Shown: positions 43,164-52,135, counted from the stretch's first letter. The stretch is 64,000 nucleotides of DNA from Janibacter sp. HTCC2649 (GCF_000152705.1 NZ_CH672413.1:3250762-3314761); one strand, 5' to 3'. Notes: generated by a model from the sequence alone, not told the origin. Numbers and translations: made by a program.

Positions 43164-45941
43164 ATGCGCGTCACACGCAACCGGGTGGAGAAGGTGGCCG
43201 GCCGCCACGTCTCCCGACACCTCATGGCCATCACCGCCGGCTACCTCGCCCTCGTCGTCACGGGAGGGATCGCCTACGGCTCGACCAACGGCTTCGGCGA
43301 GAACCTCGTCGGCACCGAGTACGCGGACGGACAGCAGATCTCCTCGAACCAGCTGATCAAGCCGATCGGTCAGCGGCTGCTCACCGAGTACGGCAAGTTC
43401 ATGGGCTCGACCATCAGCCCGGACGGCCGGTACCTTGCCGCGACGGCGAACGACCGCTCGATCTCCCTGCAGATCTTCGACCTCAGCACCAACAAGCTGA
43501 TCTTCCGGGCGGGCACCGCCGCTGGCGCGAACCTGCGTCCCGCGGACAACACCGTCGGCCAGGAGGGACCCACCTATTCGCCCGACGGCCGCTTCCTCTT
43601 CATGCCGAACGCCACGGGCATCACCCGCTTCCCGGTCAACGCTGACGGCACCCTGTCGGCCGGGACGAAGATCGCCATCCCCACCCTGGCCAACCCCAGT
43701 CGGCAGGCCCTCACCGCCGGCCTGACCTTCTCGCCCGACGGCAAGACCCTGTATGCCGCCGTCAACGGTCAGAACTCGGTCGTCGCCATCGATCCGGTCG
43801 CCGGAACGATCACCCAGACGTGGAACGTCGGGATCGCGCCCCGCCAGCTGACGTTCGTCGGCGCCAAGCTCTACGTCTCCGACGAGGGCGGCCGTCTGGC
43901 CAAGGACGGTGAGACGACGATCGAGTCGTACGGAACCAACGTCCCGGCCAACCCGGTTCTCGGGAACTCGACCAACGGCATACTCAGCGTCATCGACACG
44001 ACGAGCGCTGGTGCGCCGGTCGCGTCCCTCGAGGTGGGGCTCCACCCGACCGCGATGCACGTTGCGGGCACGATCCTCTACGTCGCGAACACGAACGACG
44101 ACACCATCTCCGTCGTCGACACGAAGACCGACAAGGTCGTCCAGACCATTGCCACCCAGCCCTGGGCCAGCTCGAAGGTGGGCTACGAGCCGACCGGCAT
44201 GACGGTCAAGAACGGTCGACTCCTCGTCACCCTCGGTCGTGCGAACGCGGTCGCGGTCTACAAGCTGGGCGCGAGCGCGCTCGACCCGGTCAGCTATGTC
44301 GGGCTCCTTCCGACCGACTACTACCCCGAGGACGTCTTCTCTGTGGGTGATGACCTCGTCGTCGCCAACCGCCGCGGCAACGACGCCCGCGGCCCCGAGA
44401 TCACCTACAACGAGGGCTATGGCACGACCCCCGCCACCGGGCACGGCACGCACTCGACGACGGCCTCGCTGACCCGTTTCACGTTGCCGAGCGACGCCAC
44501 GATCCGGGAGACCTACACGCCGCAGGTCTTCACCCAGAACGGGTGGGGCGGAGCCGATTCCGACGTGAAGCACGCCAAGGACAAGGGTGGGAAGGCGAAG
44601 CCCGTCGCGGTGCCCAAGCGCATCGGCGACCCGTCGACGATCAAGCACGTCTTCCTCCTCGTGAAGGAGAACCGGACCTACGACCAGGTCCACGGCGACA
44701 TGCCCGAGGGCAACGGCGACCCGACCTTGGCCCAGTTCGGTGAGCAGGTCACGCCGAACATCCACGCGTTGTCCCGCCAGTTCGGTCTCTACGACAACAC
44801 CTACGATGTCGGCACCAACTCCGCCGAGGGTCACAACTGGCTCATGCAGGGCGACAACCCGGAGTACACCGAGTCGAGCGCCGGCGAGTACACGCGGTCC
44901 TACGACACCGAGAACGACGTCCTGGGCCACCAGCGCTCCGGCTTCCTCTGGACCGCGGTGCAGGCGGCGGGCAACACCGCTCGCAACTTCGGCGAGTTCT
45001 CCTTCTTCGAGAACAAGCCGGCCGGGGCGACCTGGCAGAAGTACTACTGCGCCACCAAGAGCGTGGAGAACGGCGGCGACCCCGCCCAGCTCACCGACCC
45101 CGCGATCCGGGTCAACCAGGTCTCACCGATCCCGTCGCTCAACGACATCTCGAACCACGACTCGCCGATGTTCGACTCGAACATTCCTGACCTGTACCGC
45201 TACCAGATCTGGAAGCAGGAGTTCGAGAAGCAGGGTCCGGCCAACTTCCAGATGATGTGGCTCTCGAGCGACCACACCGGTGGCGCTCCCGACCCGCGCG
45301 CCCAGGTCGCCGACGGTGACCTCGCGGTCGGCAAGATCGTCGACACGATCTCGCACAGCAAGTACTGGAAGGACTCGGCGATCTTCGTCGTAGAGGACGA
45401 CAGCCAGAACGGTCCCGACCACGTCGATGGTCACCGTGCGCCGATCCAGGTCATCAGCCCGTATGCCGTCCACGGCAAGACGGTCTCGACGTACTACTCG
45501 CAGATCAACATGGTTCGCACGATCGAGCAGATCCTCGGCGCCGAGCCGTTGAACCAGAAGGTCGCTGCGGCCACGCCGATGTTCAAGGCATTCTCGGCGA
45601 AGCCGGACCTCACGCCATTCACCGCCGTGCCGAACCGGATTCCCCTCACGGAGAACGTCAAGACCGCGCCGGAGTGTGGCCTCGATGAGGTCGCCAACGC
45701 CCCCGCTGCACCGACCGTGGCGGCCGCGCAGGTGTCCACTGCGGCCGAGTGGGACAAGTGGGCTCAGCAGCAGCACTTCAGCGGCAAGACCCCGCGTGCG
45801 GACTTCTCGCACCCGGAGCAGATGAACCGCTACACGTGGTACCAGACGCACAACTGGGACCTGCCCTACCCGGGCGACTCGAAGATCTACCCGCCGTCGC
45901 AGGTCCCCGGTGGGGCACTGCCCGGAGCCGAGAACGAGTGA
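43164..45941 (+). CDS. Exported beta-propeller/phosphoesterase fusion protein
   Basis: This 925-aa protein has an N-terminal membrane anchor or signal (HLMAITAGYLALVVTGGIAYG, 19-39). Residues of about 80-400 hold YVTN-type propeller units such as MGSTISPDGRYLAATAN, GLTFSPDGKTLYAAVNGQNSVVAID and TILYVANTNDDTISVVDTKTDKVVQTI. A phosphoesterase (PF04185-type, acid phosphatase/phospholipase C-like) domain starts near 495: IKHVFLLVKENRTYDQVHGDM, with the metal-binding E-N-R-T/S-Y-D. WLSSDHTGG and IFVVEDDSQNGPDHVDGHRAP complete the site. Substrates may be phospholipids or phosphoproteins outside the cell. The upstream ABC exporter is probably in the same transcript. Confidence 0.9.
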   Translation: MRVTRNRVEKVAGRHVSRHLMAITAGYLALVVTGGIAYGSTNGFGENLVGTEYADGQQISSNQLIKPIGQRLLTEYGKFMGSTISPDGRYLAATANDRSISLQIFDLSTNKLIFRAGTAAGANLRPADNTVGQEGPTYSPDGRFLFMPNATGITRFPVNADGTLSAGTKIAIPTLANPSRQALTAGLTFSPDGKTLYAAVNGQNSVVAIDPVAGTITQTWNVGIAPRQLTFVGAKLYVSDEGGRLAKDGETTIESYGTNVPANPVLGNSTNGILSVIDTTSAGAPVASLEVGLHPTAMHVAGTILYVANTNDDTISVVDTKTDKVVQTIATQPWASSKVGYEPTGMTVKNGRLLVTLGRANAVAVYKLGASALDPVSYVGLLPTDYYPEDVFSVGDDLVVANRRGNDARGPEITYNEGYGTTPATGHGTHSTTASLTRFTLPSDATIRETYTPQVFTQNGWGGADSDVKHAKDKGGKAKPVAVPKRIGDPSTIKHVFLLVKENRTYDQVHGDMPEGNGDPTLAQFGEQVTPNIHALSRQFGLYDNTYDVGTNSAEGHNWLMQGDNPEYTESSAGEYTRSYDTENDVLGHQRSGFLWTAVQAAGNTARNFGEFSFFENKPAGATWQKYYCATKSVENGGDPAQLTDPAIRVNQVSPIPSLNDISNHDSPMFDSNIPDLYRYQIWKQEFEKQGPANFQMMWLSSDHTGGAPDPRAQVADGDLAVGKIVDTISHSKYWKDSAIFVVEDDSQNGPDHVDGHRAPIQVISPYAVHGKTVSTYYSQINMVRTIEQILGAEPLNQKVAAATPMFKAFSAKPDLTPFTAVPNRIPLTENVKTAPECGLDEVANAPAAPTVAAAQVSTAAEWDKWAQQQHFSGKTPRADFSHPEQMNRYTWYQTHNWDLPYPGDSKIYPPSQVPGGALPGAENE

Positions 45942-45965
45942 TCCTCGGGTGACTCTCGCATGACG

Positions 45966-46000
45966 GCAGCGGCCCACCGGACACTCCGGTGGGCCGCTGC
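45966..46000. terminator. Bidirectional terminator
   Basis: Fifteen-base perfect arms (GCAGCGGCCCACCGG and complement) around a 5-base loop lie between the convergent phosphoesterase and SDR genes. Confidence 0.85.
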
Positions 46001-46023
46001 TGATTGCTCAGAGACGTCCGGCG

Positions 46024-47031
46024 TCAGCCGGCCCAGTCGGGGTCGGCGGCGGTGAGCCGACCGGGCTCGACGGTTCCCGGCTCGGGTCGGCTTCCTTCGT
46101 CCTTGCCGGCAAGGGCTGCCGTGACGGCCTCCTCGAACGTCTTGGCTCCGCCCTCGGGCGCACCGATGGTGGTGTCGACATCGTTCTCGTGGCACACGAC
46201 CTCGTGAACGAGGCTGCCCACCAACGGCTTTGCGATGCCCGAAGGGACGGGGGTGACGAGGCCGACCCAGTGGCTCGCGAGCCAAGGGGTGAGGACAGGC
46301 ACGGTGATGATGGCACGGTCACGCAGCCCGGCCGCCTTGGCGAACCGGTGGATCATGTCGCGGTAGGTGAGGACATCAGGCCCGCCGATGTCGAAGGTGC
46401 GGTTGGGCTCGCCCTCGATCTCGGCCGCACCGACGAGGTAGTGCAGCACGTCAGAGATCGCGATGGGCTGGATCCGGTTGTTGACCCACTTGGGCGTGAT
46501 CATCGCCGGGAGGTTGTGGGTGAGGTGGCGCAGCATCTCGAACGACGCCGACCCCGAGCCGACGATGATCGCGGCCTGCAGGACGACGGTCGGGACGCCG
46601 GAGGCCATGAGGAGGTCGCCGACCTCGACCCGGGAGGCCAGGTGGCTCGAGAGCTTCTCGGCGGCCGGGTGCAGCCCGGAGAGATAGACGATGCGTTGGA
46701 CCCCGGCGCCCTGGGCGGCGAGTCCGAAGGTGCGCGCCATCTCGCGGTCGCGCTCCTCGAAGTTGTCACCACCGTCCATGGAGTGCAGGAGGTAGTAGGC
46801 GACGTCGATGTCGGCCAGAGCCGTGTCGAGGTCGGAGCGCGAGGTGGCGTCGCCCTCGATGATGTCGACCTCGTCGTGCCAGGCGCGGCTGGCGAGGCGG
46901 TCGGCCGAGCGCGTCAGGACGCGGACCTCGTGGCCGGCAGCGAGAAGGGCGGGCACGAGGCGCGAGCCGATGTAGCCGGTCGCCCCCGTGACGAGGACGC
47001 GAATGTGCTGGTCAGGAGTCATCTGTGGCAT
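46024..47031 (-). CDS. NAD(P)-binding atypical SDR / NmrA-like epimerase-type protein
   Basis: This protein is 335 aa from the ATG at 47031 (alternative ATG at 47022). RVLVTGATGYIGSRLVPALLAAGHEVRVLTRS carries the TGATGYIGxxL nucleotide motif. YYLLHSMDGGDNFEERDREMARTFGLAAQGAGVQRIVYLSGL and VLQAAIIVGSGSASFEMLRHLTHNLPAMITPKWVNNRIQPIAISDVL are typical of the DUF2867-less SDR group near YbjT. There is no Tyr-x-x-x-Lys pair in the usual place, so it may bind NADP without classical dehydrogenase chemistry. The gene is divergent from the CPBP protease gene with start codons only 12 bp apart. Confidence 0.85.
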   Translation of the reverse strand: MPQMTPDQHIRVLVTGATGYIGSRLVPALLAAGHEVRVLTRSADRLASRAWHDEVDIIEGDATSRSDLDTALADIDVAYYLLHSMDGGDNFEERDREMARTFGLAAQGAGVQRIVYLSGLHPAAEKLSSHLASRVEVGDLLMASGVPTVVLQAAIIVGSGSASFEMLRHLTHNLPAMITPKWVNNRIQPIAISDVLHYLVGAAEIEGEPNRTFDIGGPDVLTYRDMIHRFAKAAGLRDRAIITVPVLTPWLASHWVGLVTPVPSGIAKPLVGSLVHEVVCHENDVDTTIGAPEGGAKTFEEAVTAALAGKDEGSRPEPGTVEPGRLTAADPDWAG

Positions 47032-47043
47032 CGTCTCACTGTC

Positions 47044-47769
47044 ATGCGACATGCACTCACGGAACTGCAGCGGTTCTTCCGCGCGGCGCTCGTCGTGCCC
47101 GTGACTCGCGACCATACAGAGTCCGACCGGGCCTTCAAGCGGCGGCGCCTGATTGCCGTGGTCACGCTCGTCGTCGGGCTCGTGCTCAACGCCTGGGCGT
47201 TGCGCATCCCGCCCGGCGACGGCCTCTTCTACATCGCGACGTTCGCCCTGGCGGCTGTCTGGGCGGGTGGCGCGTTCCTGTCCGGCCCACTCCATCTCGG
47301 GCGGGCGCACACCCGCAGTGGAAGCGAGCGCAGCCGGTCGGTCGTGCAGTCGCTCGTGCTGGGGCTCCTTCTCCTCGCGCTGTTCCTCGTCGGGGCGCTG
47401 GTGGTTGCGCGCATTCCCGTGCTGCGCGAGCCGGTGGACGGGCTGCTCGACCACGCCCGCTTCGGCTCGCTCCCCGTCGTGGCCGTCATCACCGCCGTGA
47501 ACGGGGTGGCCGAGGAGCTCTTCTACCGGGGCGCGCTCTTTGCTGCGGTCGGTCGTCGGCACGCCGTTCTCGTCACGACGATCGTGTATGCCGTCGTCTG
47601 TGCTGCCGCTGGCGTCCCGCTGCTCGTGCTGGCGGCGGTGCTCGTGGGAATCGTCGTGGGTCTGCAGCGCCGAGTGACGGGTGGCATCCTCGGCCCGATC
47701 GTCACCCACCTCACCTGGTCGCTCGGCATGCTCTTTCTCCTGCCGCACGTCCTCGCCGCTGCTGCCTGA
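47044..47769 (+). CDS. CPBP-family intramembrane metalloprotease
   Basis: This 241-aa protein has about six helices. VNGVAEELFYRGALFAAVG contains the EExxxR motif (Glu157, Glu158, Arg162), and the later GGILGPIVTHLTWSLGMLFLLP supplies the conserved His of the Abi/CPBP fold. The family includes Rce1-like prenyl proteases and bacteriocin-immunity proteins; the substrate is unknown. It begins 12 bp from the divergent SDR start codon, leaving no room for ordinary promoters between the two, so one or both transcripts may be leaderless or start inside the other gene. Confidence 0.87.
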   Translation: MRHALTELQRFFRAALVVPVTRDHTESDRAFKRRRLIAVVTLVVGLVLNAWALRIPPGDGLFYIATFALAAVWAGGAFLSGPLHLGRAHTRSGSERSRSVVQSLVLGLLLLALFLVGALVVARIPVLREPVDGLLDHARFGSLPVVAVITAVNGVAEELFYRGALFAAVGRRHAVLVTTIVYAVVCAAAGVPLLVLAAVLVGIVVGLQRRVTGGILGPIVTHLTWSLGMLFLLPHVLAAAA

Positions 47770-47777
47770 GCGACTTC

Positions 47778-47828
47778 GTGCCCCGCACGGACCATCGTCG
47801 CGGGGCTCCTCATGTCCGTGCGGGGCAC
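47778..47828 (+). terminator. Inverted repeat after the CPBP gene
   Basis: Fifteen-base perfect arms GTGCCCCGCACGGAC and complement are separated by 21 bases, starting 9 bp after the stop. It is likely a terminator. The long loop leaves an operator for the next gene possible. Confidence 0.6.
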
Positions 47829-47876
47829 GATGTCGGGTGTCGGGACAAAGTGGCGCGCTCGGTCGTTGGGGAGGGC

Positions 47877-48242
47877 ATGAGCACCCTCACCTGCCCCAAG
47901 TGCGCATCTGAGATGCGGAACTACGAACGCAACCAGGTCCACGTCGACCAGTGCACCGGCTGCGGTGGCCTCTTCCTCGACCGCGGCGAGCTCGAGGCCC
48001 TCGTCAACGCCGAGAACGCCTGGCACCAGCCGCAAGCCGTCCCTCCCCAGCCCGCGCCGCAGGCGCAGCCGGCAGCGGCACCGCAGCAGCCGGCATACCC
48101 GCAACATCAGCAGGCCTACGGTCAGCCGGCCGCGCAGGCCTATGGGCAGGCGCCGCGCTACTCGTCCTCGCCGGGCAAGGGCCAGTACGGCTACGGCCAC
48201 CCGCGACGCAAGAAGTCATTCCTCTCCGAGCTCTTCGACTGA
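47877..48242 (+). CDS. TFIIB-type zinc-ribbon protein with Gln/Pro/Ala-rich tail
   Basis: This 121-aa protein has an N-terminal zf-TFIIB domain, MSTLTCPKCASEMRNYERNQVHVDQCTGCGGLFLDRGELEALV, with a CxxC...CxxC zinc site (C6, C9, C28, C31). A tail of about 60 residues made of Gln, Pro, Ala and Tyr (PAYPQHQQAYGQPAAQAYGQAPRY) ends in a basic RRKKSFLSELFD. Bacterial zf-TFIIB proteins are common in actinobacteria and have no settled function. The tail is probably disordered and could drive assembly. Confidence 0.88.
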   Translation: MSTLTCPKCASEMRNYERNQVHVDQCTGCGGLFLDRGELEALVNAENAWHQPQAVPPQPAPQAQPAAAPQQPAYPQHQQAYGQPAAQAYGQAPRYSSSPGKGQYGYGHPRRKKSFLSELFD

Positions 48243-48265
48243 CCCGACCCTCCCCGACTCACAGG

Positions 48266-48295
48266 CCCCCGTTGACATCTGGTCAGCGGGGGTTT
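48266..48295 (+). terminator. Hairpin terminator after the zinc-ribbon gene
   Basis: CCCCCG...TGAC pairs with GGTCA...CGGGGG around a 4-base loop, followed by TTTGT. It begins 24 bp after the stop. Confidence 0.7.
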
Positions 48296-48314
48296 GTCGT
48301 GCCATATTTCAGTC

Positions 48315-49139
48315 ATGACCGCTGGGGTAGGGGTGGGGGACGACGTCGCGCAGGTCGCGACGCCCGAGCGGGAACGCGCGCCGGGGTGGCACGCGCGATT
48401 CCTCATCGCGTTCGGCGGCGCCGTGGTGGTCGTCTCGCTCCTCTTGCTGGGGTCATTGTGGACGGATGGTCTGCGCGCTTCGACGTTCGAGGAACTGCGT
48501 GGCGACATCCGCAACGGTGCGGTGCAGGAGTGGTACGTCGCGGACTCCCTGAGCAAGGGCTTCCTCGATGCGAAGGAGGCGCACCAAACGCCGGTCGAGG
48601 CCACCGAGGTCACGGACGACGGCATGTTCACGTCGACCGACCCAGCGGGCGAAGCCTCGGGCGGCATCCTCGTCTGGCGAACCTTCGGGGGTCACGGATG
48701 GCAGGTCGCGAACGCGGACGCCGGCTTCGGCTCGTTCGACGGACACAAGGCGGACGCGACAGAAGAGACGAGTAAGCTCGTTCGCCAGCTGCGCGACGCG
48801 GGTGTGTCGATGCGGCCCTTCGACTGGGGCGACAACACGACACTTCAGAACCTCGCTGGGTTTGGTGCCCTCATCGTCTTCGCGGGCCTGCTCTTCGGTG
48901 CCGCTCCGCGTGTGGGAACGCGGTGGTTCTGGTTCTGGCTGTTCCTCAATGGTCCGCTGGCGATCGGCTTCATCGCGTATGCCGTGATGGAGCTCATCGG
49001 GTTCCGTCGCCGCCCTGACCCGCCCCTGACAAAGCGGCTCACGGGGATCACCGGCCTGGTCGGCGCGTGGGTGCTGAGCGTCGTGCTGGCCCTCAGCGCC
49101 GCCTTCTTGCGCTCCCGCGGTCTGCAGCTCCCGCTCTGA
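48315..49139 (+). CDS. Hypothetical membrane protein
   Basis: A 274-aa protein from the ATG at 48315. The first helix (FLIAFGGAVVVVSLLLLGSLW) is followed by an exported domain of about 110 residues (DGLRASTFEELRGDIRNGAVQEWYVADSL...GGILVWRTFGGHGWQVANADAG). Three further helices lie at the C-terminus (LAGFGALIVFAGLLFGA, WFWFWLFLNGPLAIGFIAYAVMEL, GLVGAWVLSVVLALSAAFL). I do not recognise a family. It is convergent with the YibE/F gene, 3 bp apart. Confidence 0.65.
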   Translation: MTAGVGVGDDVAQVATPERERAPGWHARFLIAFGGAVVVVSLLLLGSLWTDGLRASTFEELRGDIRNGAVQEWYVADSLSKGFLDAKEAHQTPVEATEVTDDGMFTSTDPAGEASGGILVWRTFGGHGWQVANADAGFGSFDGHKADATEETSKLVRQLRDAGVSMRPFDWGDNTTLQNLAGFGALIVFAGLLFGAAPRVGTRWFWFWLFLNGPLAIGFIAYAVMELIGFRRRPDPPLTKRLTGITGLVGAWVLSVVLALSAAFLRSRGLQLPL

Positions 49140-49142
49140 GGG

Positions 49143-50324
49143 CTAGAGCGCCCGACGGGCCGTCACGGCTGCCAGGGCCGTCGTGATGGGGACCGCAGCG
49201 ATCAGGCCCAGGGTGGCCACGACGCTGCGGACGATCTCCTGGGCGATGACCTGGGTGGTGACGACGTTGCTGATCGAGGTGTTGTTCGCGGCGATCAGGA
49301 TGAGCAGCGGAAGGGACGAACCGGCATACGCCAAAATGATCGTGTTGATCACCGAGGCGATGTGCGCCCGACCGACGCGGGTGCCGGCGCGATAGAGCTC
49401 GCGCACGCCGTAGCCGGGGTTGGCTCGCGCGAGCTCAGTGATGGTGGCTGCCTGGGTGACCGTGACGTCGTCGAGGACGCCGAGCGTTCCGATGACGATG
49501 CCCGCGAGCAGCAGGCCCTGCATGTTCACGCTCTGGCTCGTGGCCAGGAACGTCGAGGAGTCGTCGGTGAGGCCGGTGAGGTGCATGCCTTCGACCCAGG
49601 CGGCCGCGAGGAGCCCGGTCAGGCACAGGCTGGCCAGGGTCCCGAGGACTGCGACCGAGGTCAGCAGGCTCACCCCATGAGTGAGATAGAGGACGGTGAG
49701 CATGATGGCTGCGGAACCGACGATGGCCACGAGGAGTGGTGACTCGCCGGCAAGGATCGCGGGGACGACGAAGAACAGCAGCAGCGCAAAGGTCACGGCC
49801 AGGCCGATCAGGGCAGCGAATCCGCGCCATCGACCGAAGGCAACAACGGCCAGCACGAAGGCGATCGCCAACAGCCAGAGACCCTTGCTGCGCTGGTGAT
49901 CGACGATGTCGTAGCGCTCTCCCTCCGGAGCAGAGGTCTTGACGAGAACGACCTCGTCACCTTCCGCGATGAGTGGAGCTCCTGGCCCGTTGGGAAGCTC
50001 GACGGTGAGCCTGCGCTCGCGGTCGGGGCCGTCCGTGAGCTGCACCAGGGCGGTGCCGCAGCCGTTCACAACCGTCGTCGGCCCGGTGGGGCCCGACTCC
50101 TCGCCAGCTGGCGAGGGTGGGCACTCCTTCTTGGTGAGGCCGGTCACCACGGCGAGGGACTGGTCGGCCCGCCCGGACTGGTCGACGGTCTTGCTGGCGG
50201 GGGGCCACAGCCAGATCAGCGCAAGAAGGGTGATCAGCCCGGCAGGCACGATGACGGCAAGAGCGACGTTCCGCATCCGCTGCGTATCGCGCGCGTCGTG
50301 CCGTGAATGGTGGTGGTGGCCCAT
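49143..50324 (-). CDS. YibE/F-like membrane protein
   Basis: This 393-aa protein starts with a His-rich cytoplasmic end (MGHHHHSRHD), which might bind metal, and helix VALAVIVPAGLITLLALIWLWPP. An exported beta-rich region follows (VVTGLTKKECPPSPAGEESGPTGPTTVVNGCGTALVQLTDGPDRERRLTVELPNGPGAPLIAEGDEVVLV). About seven more helices contain the YibE/F core: GVLDDVTVTQAATITELARANP and RVGRAHIASVINTIILAYAGSSLPLLIL. The family is common in actinobacteria and Firmicutes and its function is not known. It is the last native gene before the integrated element. Confidence 0.87.
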   Translation of the reverse strand: MGHHHHSRHDARDTQRMRNVALAVIVPAGLITLLALIWLWPPASKTVDQSGRADQSLAVVTGLTKKECPPSPAGEESGPTGPTTVVNGCGTALVQLTDGPDRERRLTVELPNGPGAPLIAEGDEVVLVKTSAPEGERYDIVDHQRSKGLWLLAIAFVLAVVAFGRWRGFAALIGLAVTFALLLFFVVPAILAGESPLLVAIVGSAAIMLTVLYLTHGVSLLTSVAVLGTLASLCLTGLLAAAWVEGMHLTGLTDDSSTFLATSQSVNMQGLLLAGIVIGTLGVLDDVTVTQAATITELARANPGYGVRELYRAGTRVGRAHIASVINTIILAYAGSSLPLLILIAANNTSISNVVTTQVIAQEIVRSVVATLGLIAAVPITTALAAVTARRAL

Positions 50325-50405
50325 GACTCGTGCATCCTTTGCGACAGCCTCGCGGCGATGGGTCAGGACGAGTGCGCCGACTGGTTTCAGGGGTTCGGGA
50401 GATGA

Positions 50406-50441
50406 GTGGGCCCCGTGGGACTCGAACCCACAACCTACGGA
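50406..50441 (-). repeat. Distal att site (attL), displaced 3' end of tRNA-Lys
   Basis: 36 bp identical to 55605-55640. It covers the tRNA 3' half from the end of the anticodon arm to the acceptor end. It is not followed by an anticodon stem, so it is not a gene. Confidence 0.92.
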
Positions 50442-51095
50442 GTCCGGCTCCGGGCCGCTCTGAGGGTAGCGTCCGCTCTCCTGCGTGCTCCGGATAGTGT
50501 CCACCGGTCGTGGTTGTTCTTGGGTGTTCCAAGGTTCATGAGTGCCCTCATGTGTCCCCTGTTGGGCAGGGAGAGCCACCGACCCTGTAGCGGAGCAAAG
50601 ACGGTCGGAGGGAGTGCGGGTCAAGCCGTGATGCCCGCCTGGTCCTGGCCCCGTTGTCCGGGAGGACATGCCCCGGTGTTCTGGAGAAGCTGCGGCTTGA
50701 TGCGTGCTCGTGGAGGCCGGACGGTGTAGCGCAGGGTCGGCGGCTTGGAGGTGAGGGGACGTCTCGAACTGATTCGGGTTGTCCCCTTTGGCATGCCCCG
50801 GTGGTGGCCGGGGGAGCGGTGGGGGTGCGCGTGGGCCGGAGCGAAGCGGGAGGCCCGAGCGCGGGGGTCCCTGCCGTGACCCGGCCACGGGCCGGGGCGC
50901 GCGCCGAAGGCGCGCCTTGAGTCAGTAGAGAAAGTTCTCACACAGTTGTCCAACGCTGGGCGTCCCCATGTGGCGCAGTGCGTACCTTAAAGACTTGGCA
51001 AGGAGGTTCCCGAGATGTCGACTGTGTGGCGGGTCACGTGCGACGGTATGCGCACCGGTGACCGCAGGGGGAGCCGGATTGAGCAGGGGGTAGGT
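50442..51095. other. Non-coding left arm of the integrated element
   Basis: I see no credible gene in these 654 bp. They hold a 16-bp palindromic site at 50537-50552 shared with the right arm, two stacked GC hairpins (50878-50896 and 50896-50916), and, in the last 100 bases, an AT-richer stretch that may carry the promoter of the secreted-protein gene. Confidence 0.6.
50537..50552. repeat. Possible integrase arm-type site, left
   Basis: CATGAGTGCCCTCATG is identical to 54182-54197 and itself palindromic (6-bp arms, 4-bp centre). It lies about 95 bp inside attL. Confidence 0.55.
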
Positions 51096-51911
51096 ATGGG
51101 GTTCTTTCGTCGGATCATCGTCCTTGTCGTGGCGATGAGCGCGATGCTAGGTGTAACAGCGGTCAGCGCCACCGCGTCTAGTCGTGACAGGTCCCTTGAG
51201 TTGATTCAAGAGGAGACGGGCAAGTCAGCCAATGCGGTTGGCGCTGGCCTCACAGCGCCCAGCGGCCATACGTTCACGGCGAGCAAGGCAAGGGACGGGT
51301 CGTCACGACGCACCTGGGTCCAGCCCGAAGGTGAGGGATTCCGACTTCTGGCAGAACTGCGCGAGGGTGATTCGGAAGTCACTTTCCGAGACATCACTCC
51401 CAAGGGCCTGTCCATCATCGAGAACGCTGCTGGACGATTTGAGGTAGTCGCGGACGACACGTCGGAGACGGTCTCAGAGATCCAAGCCCCTTGGGCCGTG
51501 GACGCGACAGGGCGTCAGTTGTCTACTTGGTTCGAGGCGGCTGGACGTGACGGCCTACGGCAGAAGGTTGACACCAAGGGTGCTCAATATCCCATTGTGG
51601 TGGACCCTTGGGTTTCAGTGGGCTGGTACTACACGCATCCAGTGGTCTTCGTCGAGATGAGCTGGAGCGAGACGTGGGCACTCAAGAATCAGATTCTCAC
51701 TGACTACAGCATGGCCCCAGGCTTGCTATGTGGCTACGTCCCGACGGTTACCGGGCGAATCGCGTGCGCTGGCGTTTGGCTACTCATCCGGGCTGATGTG
51801 CGCAAGACTGTTGATGCAGCGATAGCGGCAAAGAAGTGCTACAAGGTTCGGATGCCCGTTGGCGGAGGGCTCGTCGGATACGACAGTTATTACAAGACCT
51901 GCAGATCCTGA
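51096..51911 (+). CDS. Secreted protein of the integrated element (unknown function)
   Basis: A 271-aa protein from the ATG at 51096. The signal peptide FFRRIIVLVVAMSAMLGVTAVSATASS ends near residue 29. The next 140 residues (GHTFTASKARDGSSRRTWVQPEGEGFRLLAELREGDSEVTFRDI...SEIQAPWAVDATGRQLSTWFEAAGRDGLRQKVDTKGAQYPIVVDPWV) resemble the pro-region-like module seen in many secreted actinobacterial proteins, which ends in YPIVxDP. The C-terminal 80 residues have four Cys (LLCGYV, RIACAGVW, AKKCYKV, YKTCRS), suggesting two disulfides. Base composition is less GC-rich than the flanks. It is paired with a small membrane protein gene 9 bp downstream. Confidence 0.72.
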   Translation: MGFFRRIIVLVVAMSAMLGVTAVSATASSRDRSLELIQEETGKSANAVGAGLTAPSGHTFTASKARDGSSRRTWVQPEGEGFRLLAELREGDSEVTFRDITPKGLSIIENAAGRFEVVADDTSETVSEIQAPWAVDATGRQLSTWFEAAGRDGLRQKVDTKGAQYPIVVDPWVSVGWYYTHPVVFVEMSWSETWALKNQILTDYSMAPGLLCGYVPTVTGRIACAGVWLLIRADVRKTVDAAIAAKKCYKVRMPVGGGLVGYDSYYKTCRS

Positions 51912-51920
51912 GGAGTGATC

Positions 51921-52118
51921 ATGCGCATCAAGTGGCGAGAAGAAGCATTCGTGCTCATCGTGATTGTCAGCATGTTGGTTTACCTGCCGGTCCTTCTCGA
52001 TGACGTCGCTCCCAGCAGCACGGCCATCAGTTGGTTCATAGTTGGCTGGATTGCTGTCCGTGCATCTGCACTTGTGGTTCGGAGTCGACACCGTCGCGAA
52101 CCGAGGACTCGCCTCTAG
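51921..52118 (+). CDS. Small two-helix membrane protein
   Basis: A 65-aa protein from the ATG at 51921, preceded by AGGAG at 5-6 bases. Two hydrophobic segments, AFVLIVIVSMLVYLPVLL and AISWFIVGWIAVRASALVV, are followed by a basic tail RSRHRREPRTRL. It begins 9 bp after the secreted-protein stop and is followed by a strong terminator, so the two form an operon. The pairing of an exported protein with a small membrane protein could suggest an exported effector with an immunity or anchoring partner, but nothing proves this. Confidence 0.65.
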   Translation: MRIKWREEAFVLIVIVSMLVYLPVLLDDVAPSSTAISWFIVGWIAVRASALVVRSRHRREPRTRL

Positions 52119-52135
52119 GCGCTCGAAACCACGCT

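Noticed and set aside
43128..44930. 600-codon minus-strand frame opposite the phosphoesterase fusion
   Set aside because: Antisense shadow without ribosome site or recognisable domain.
50406..50470. A second tRNA-Lys gene
   Set aside because: Only the 3' half is present. The sequence beyond the anticodon arm diverges, so it is the displaced att copy.
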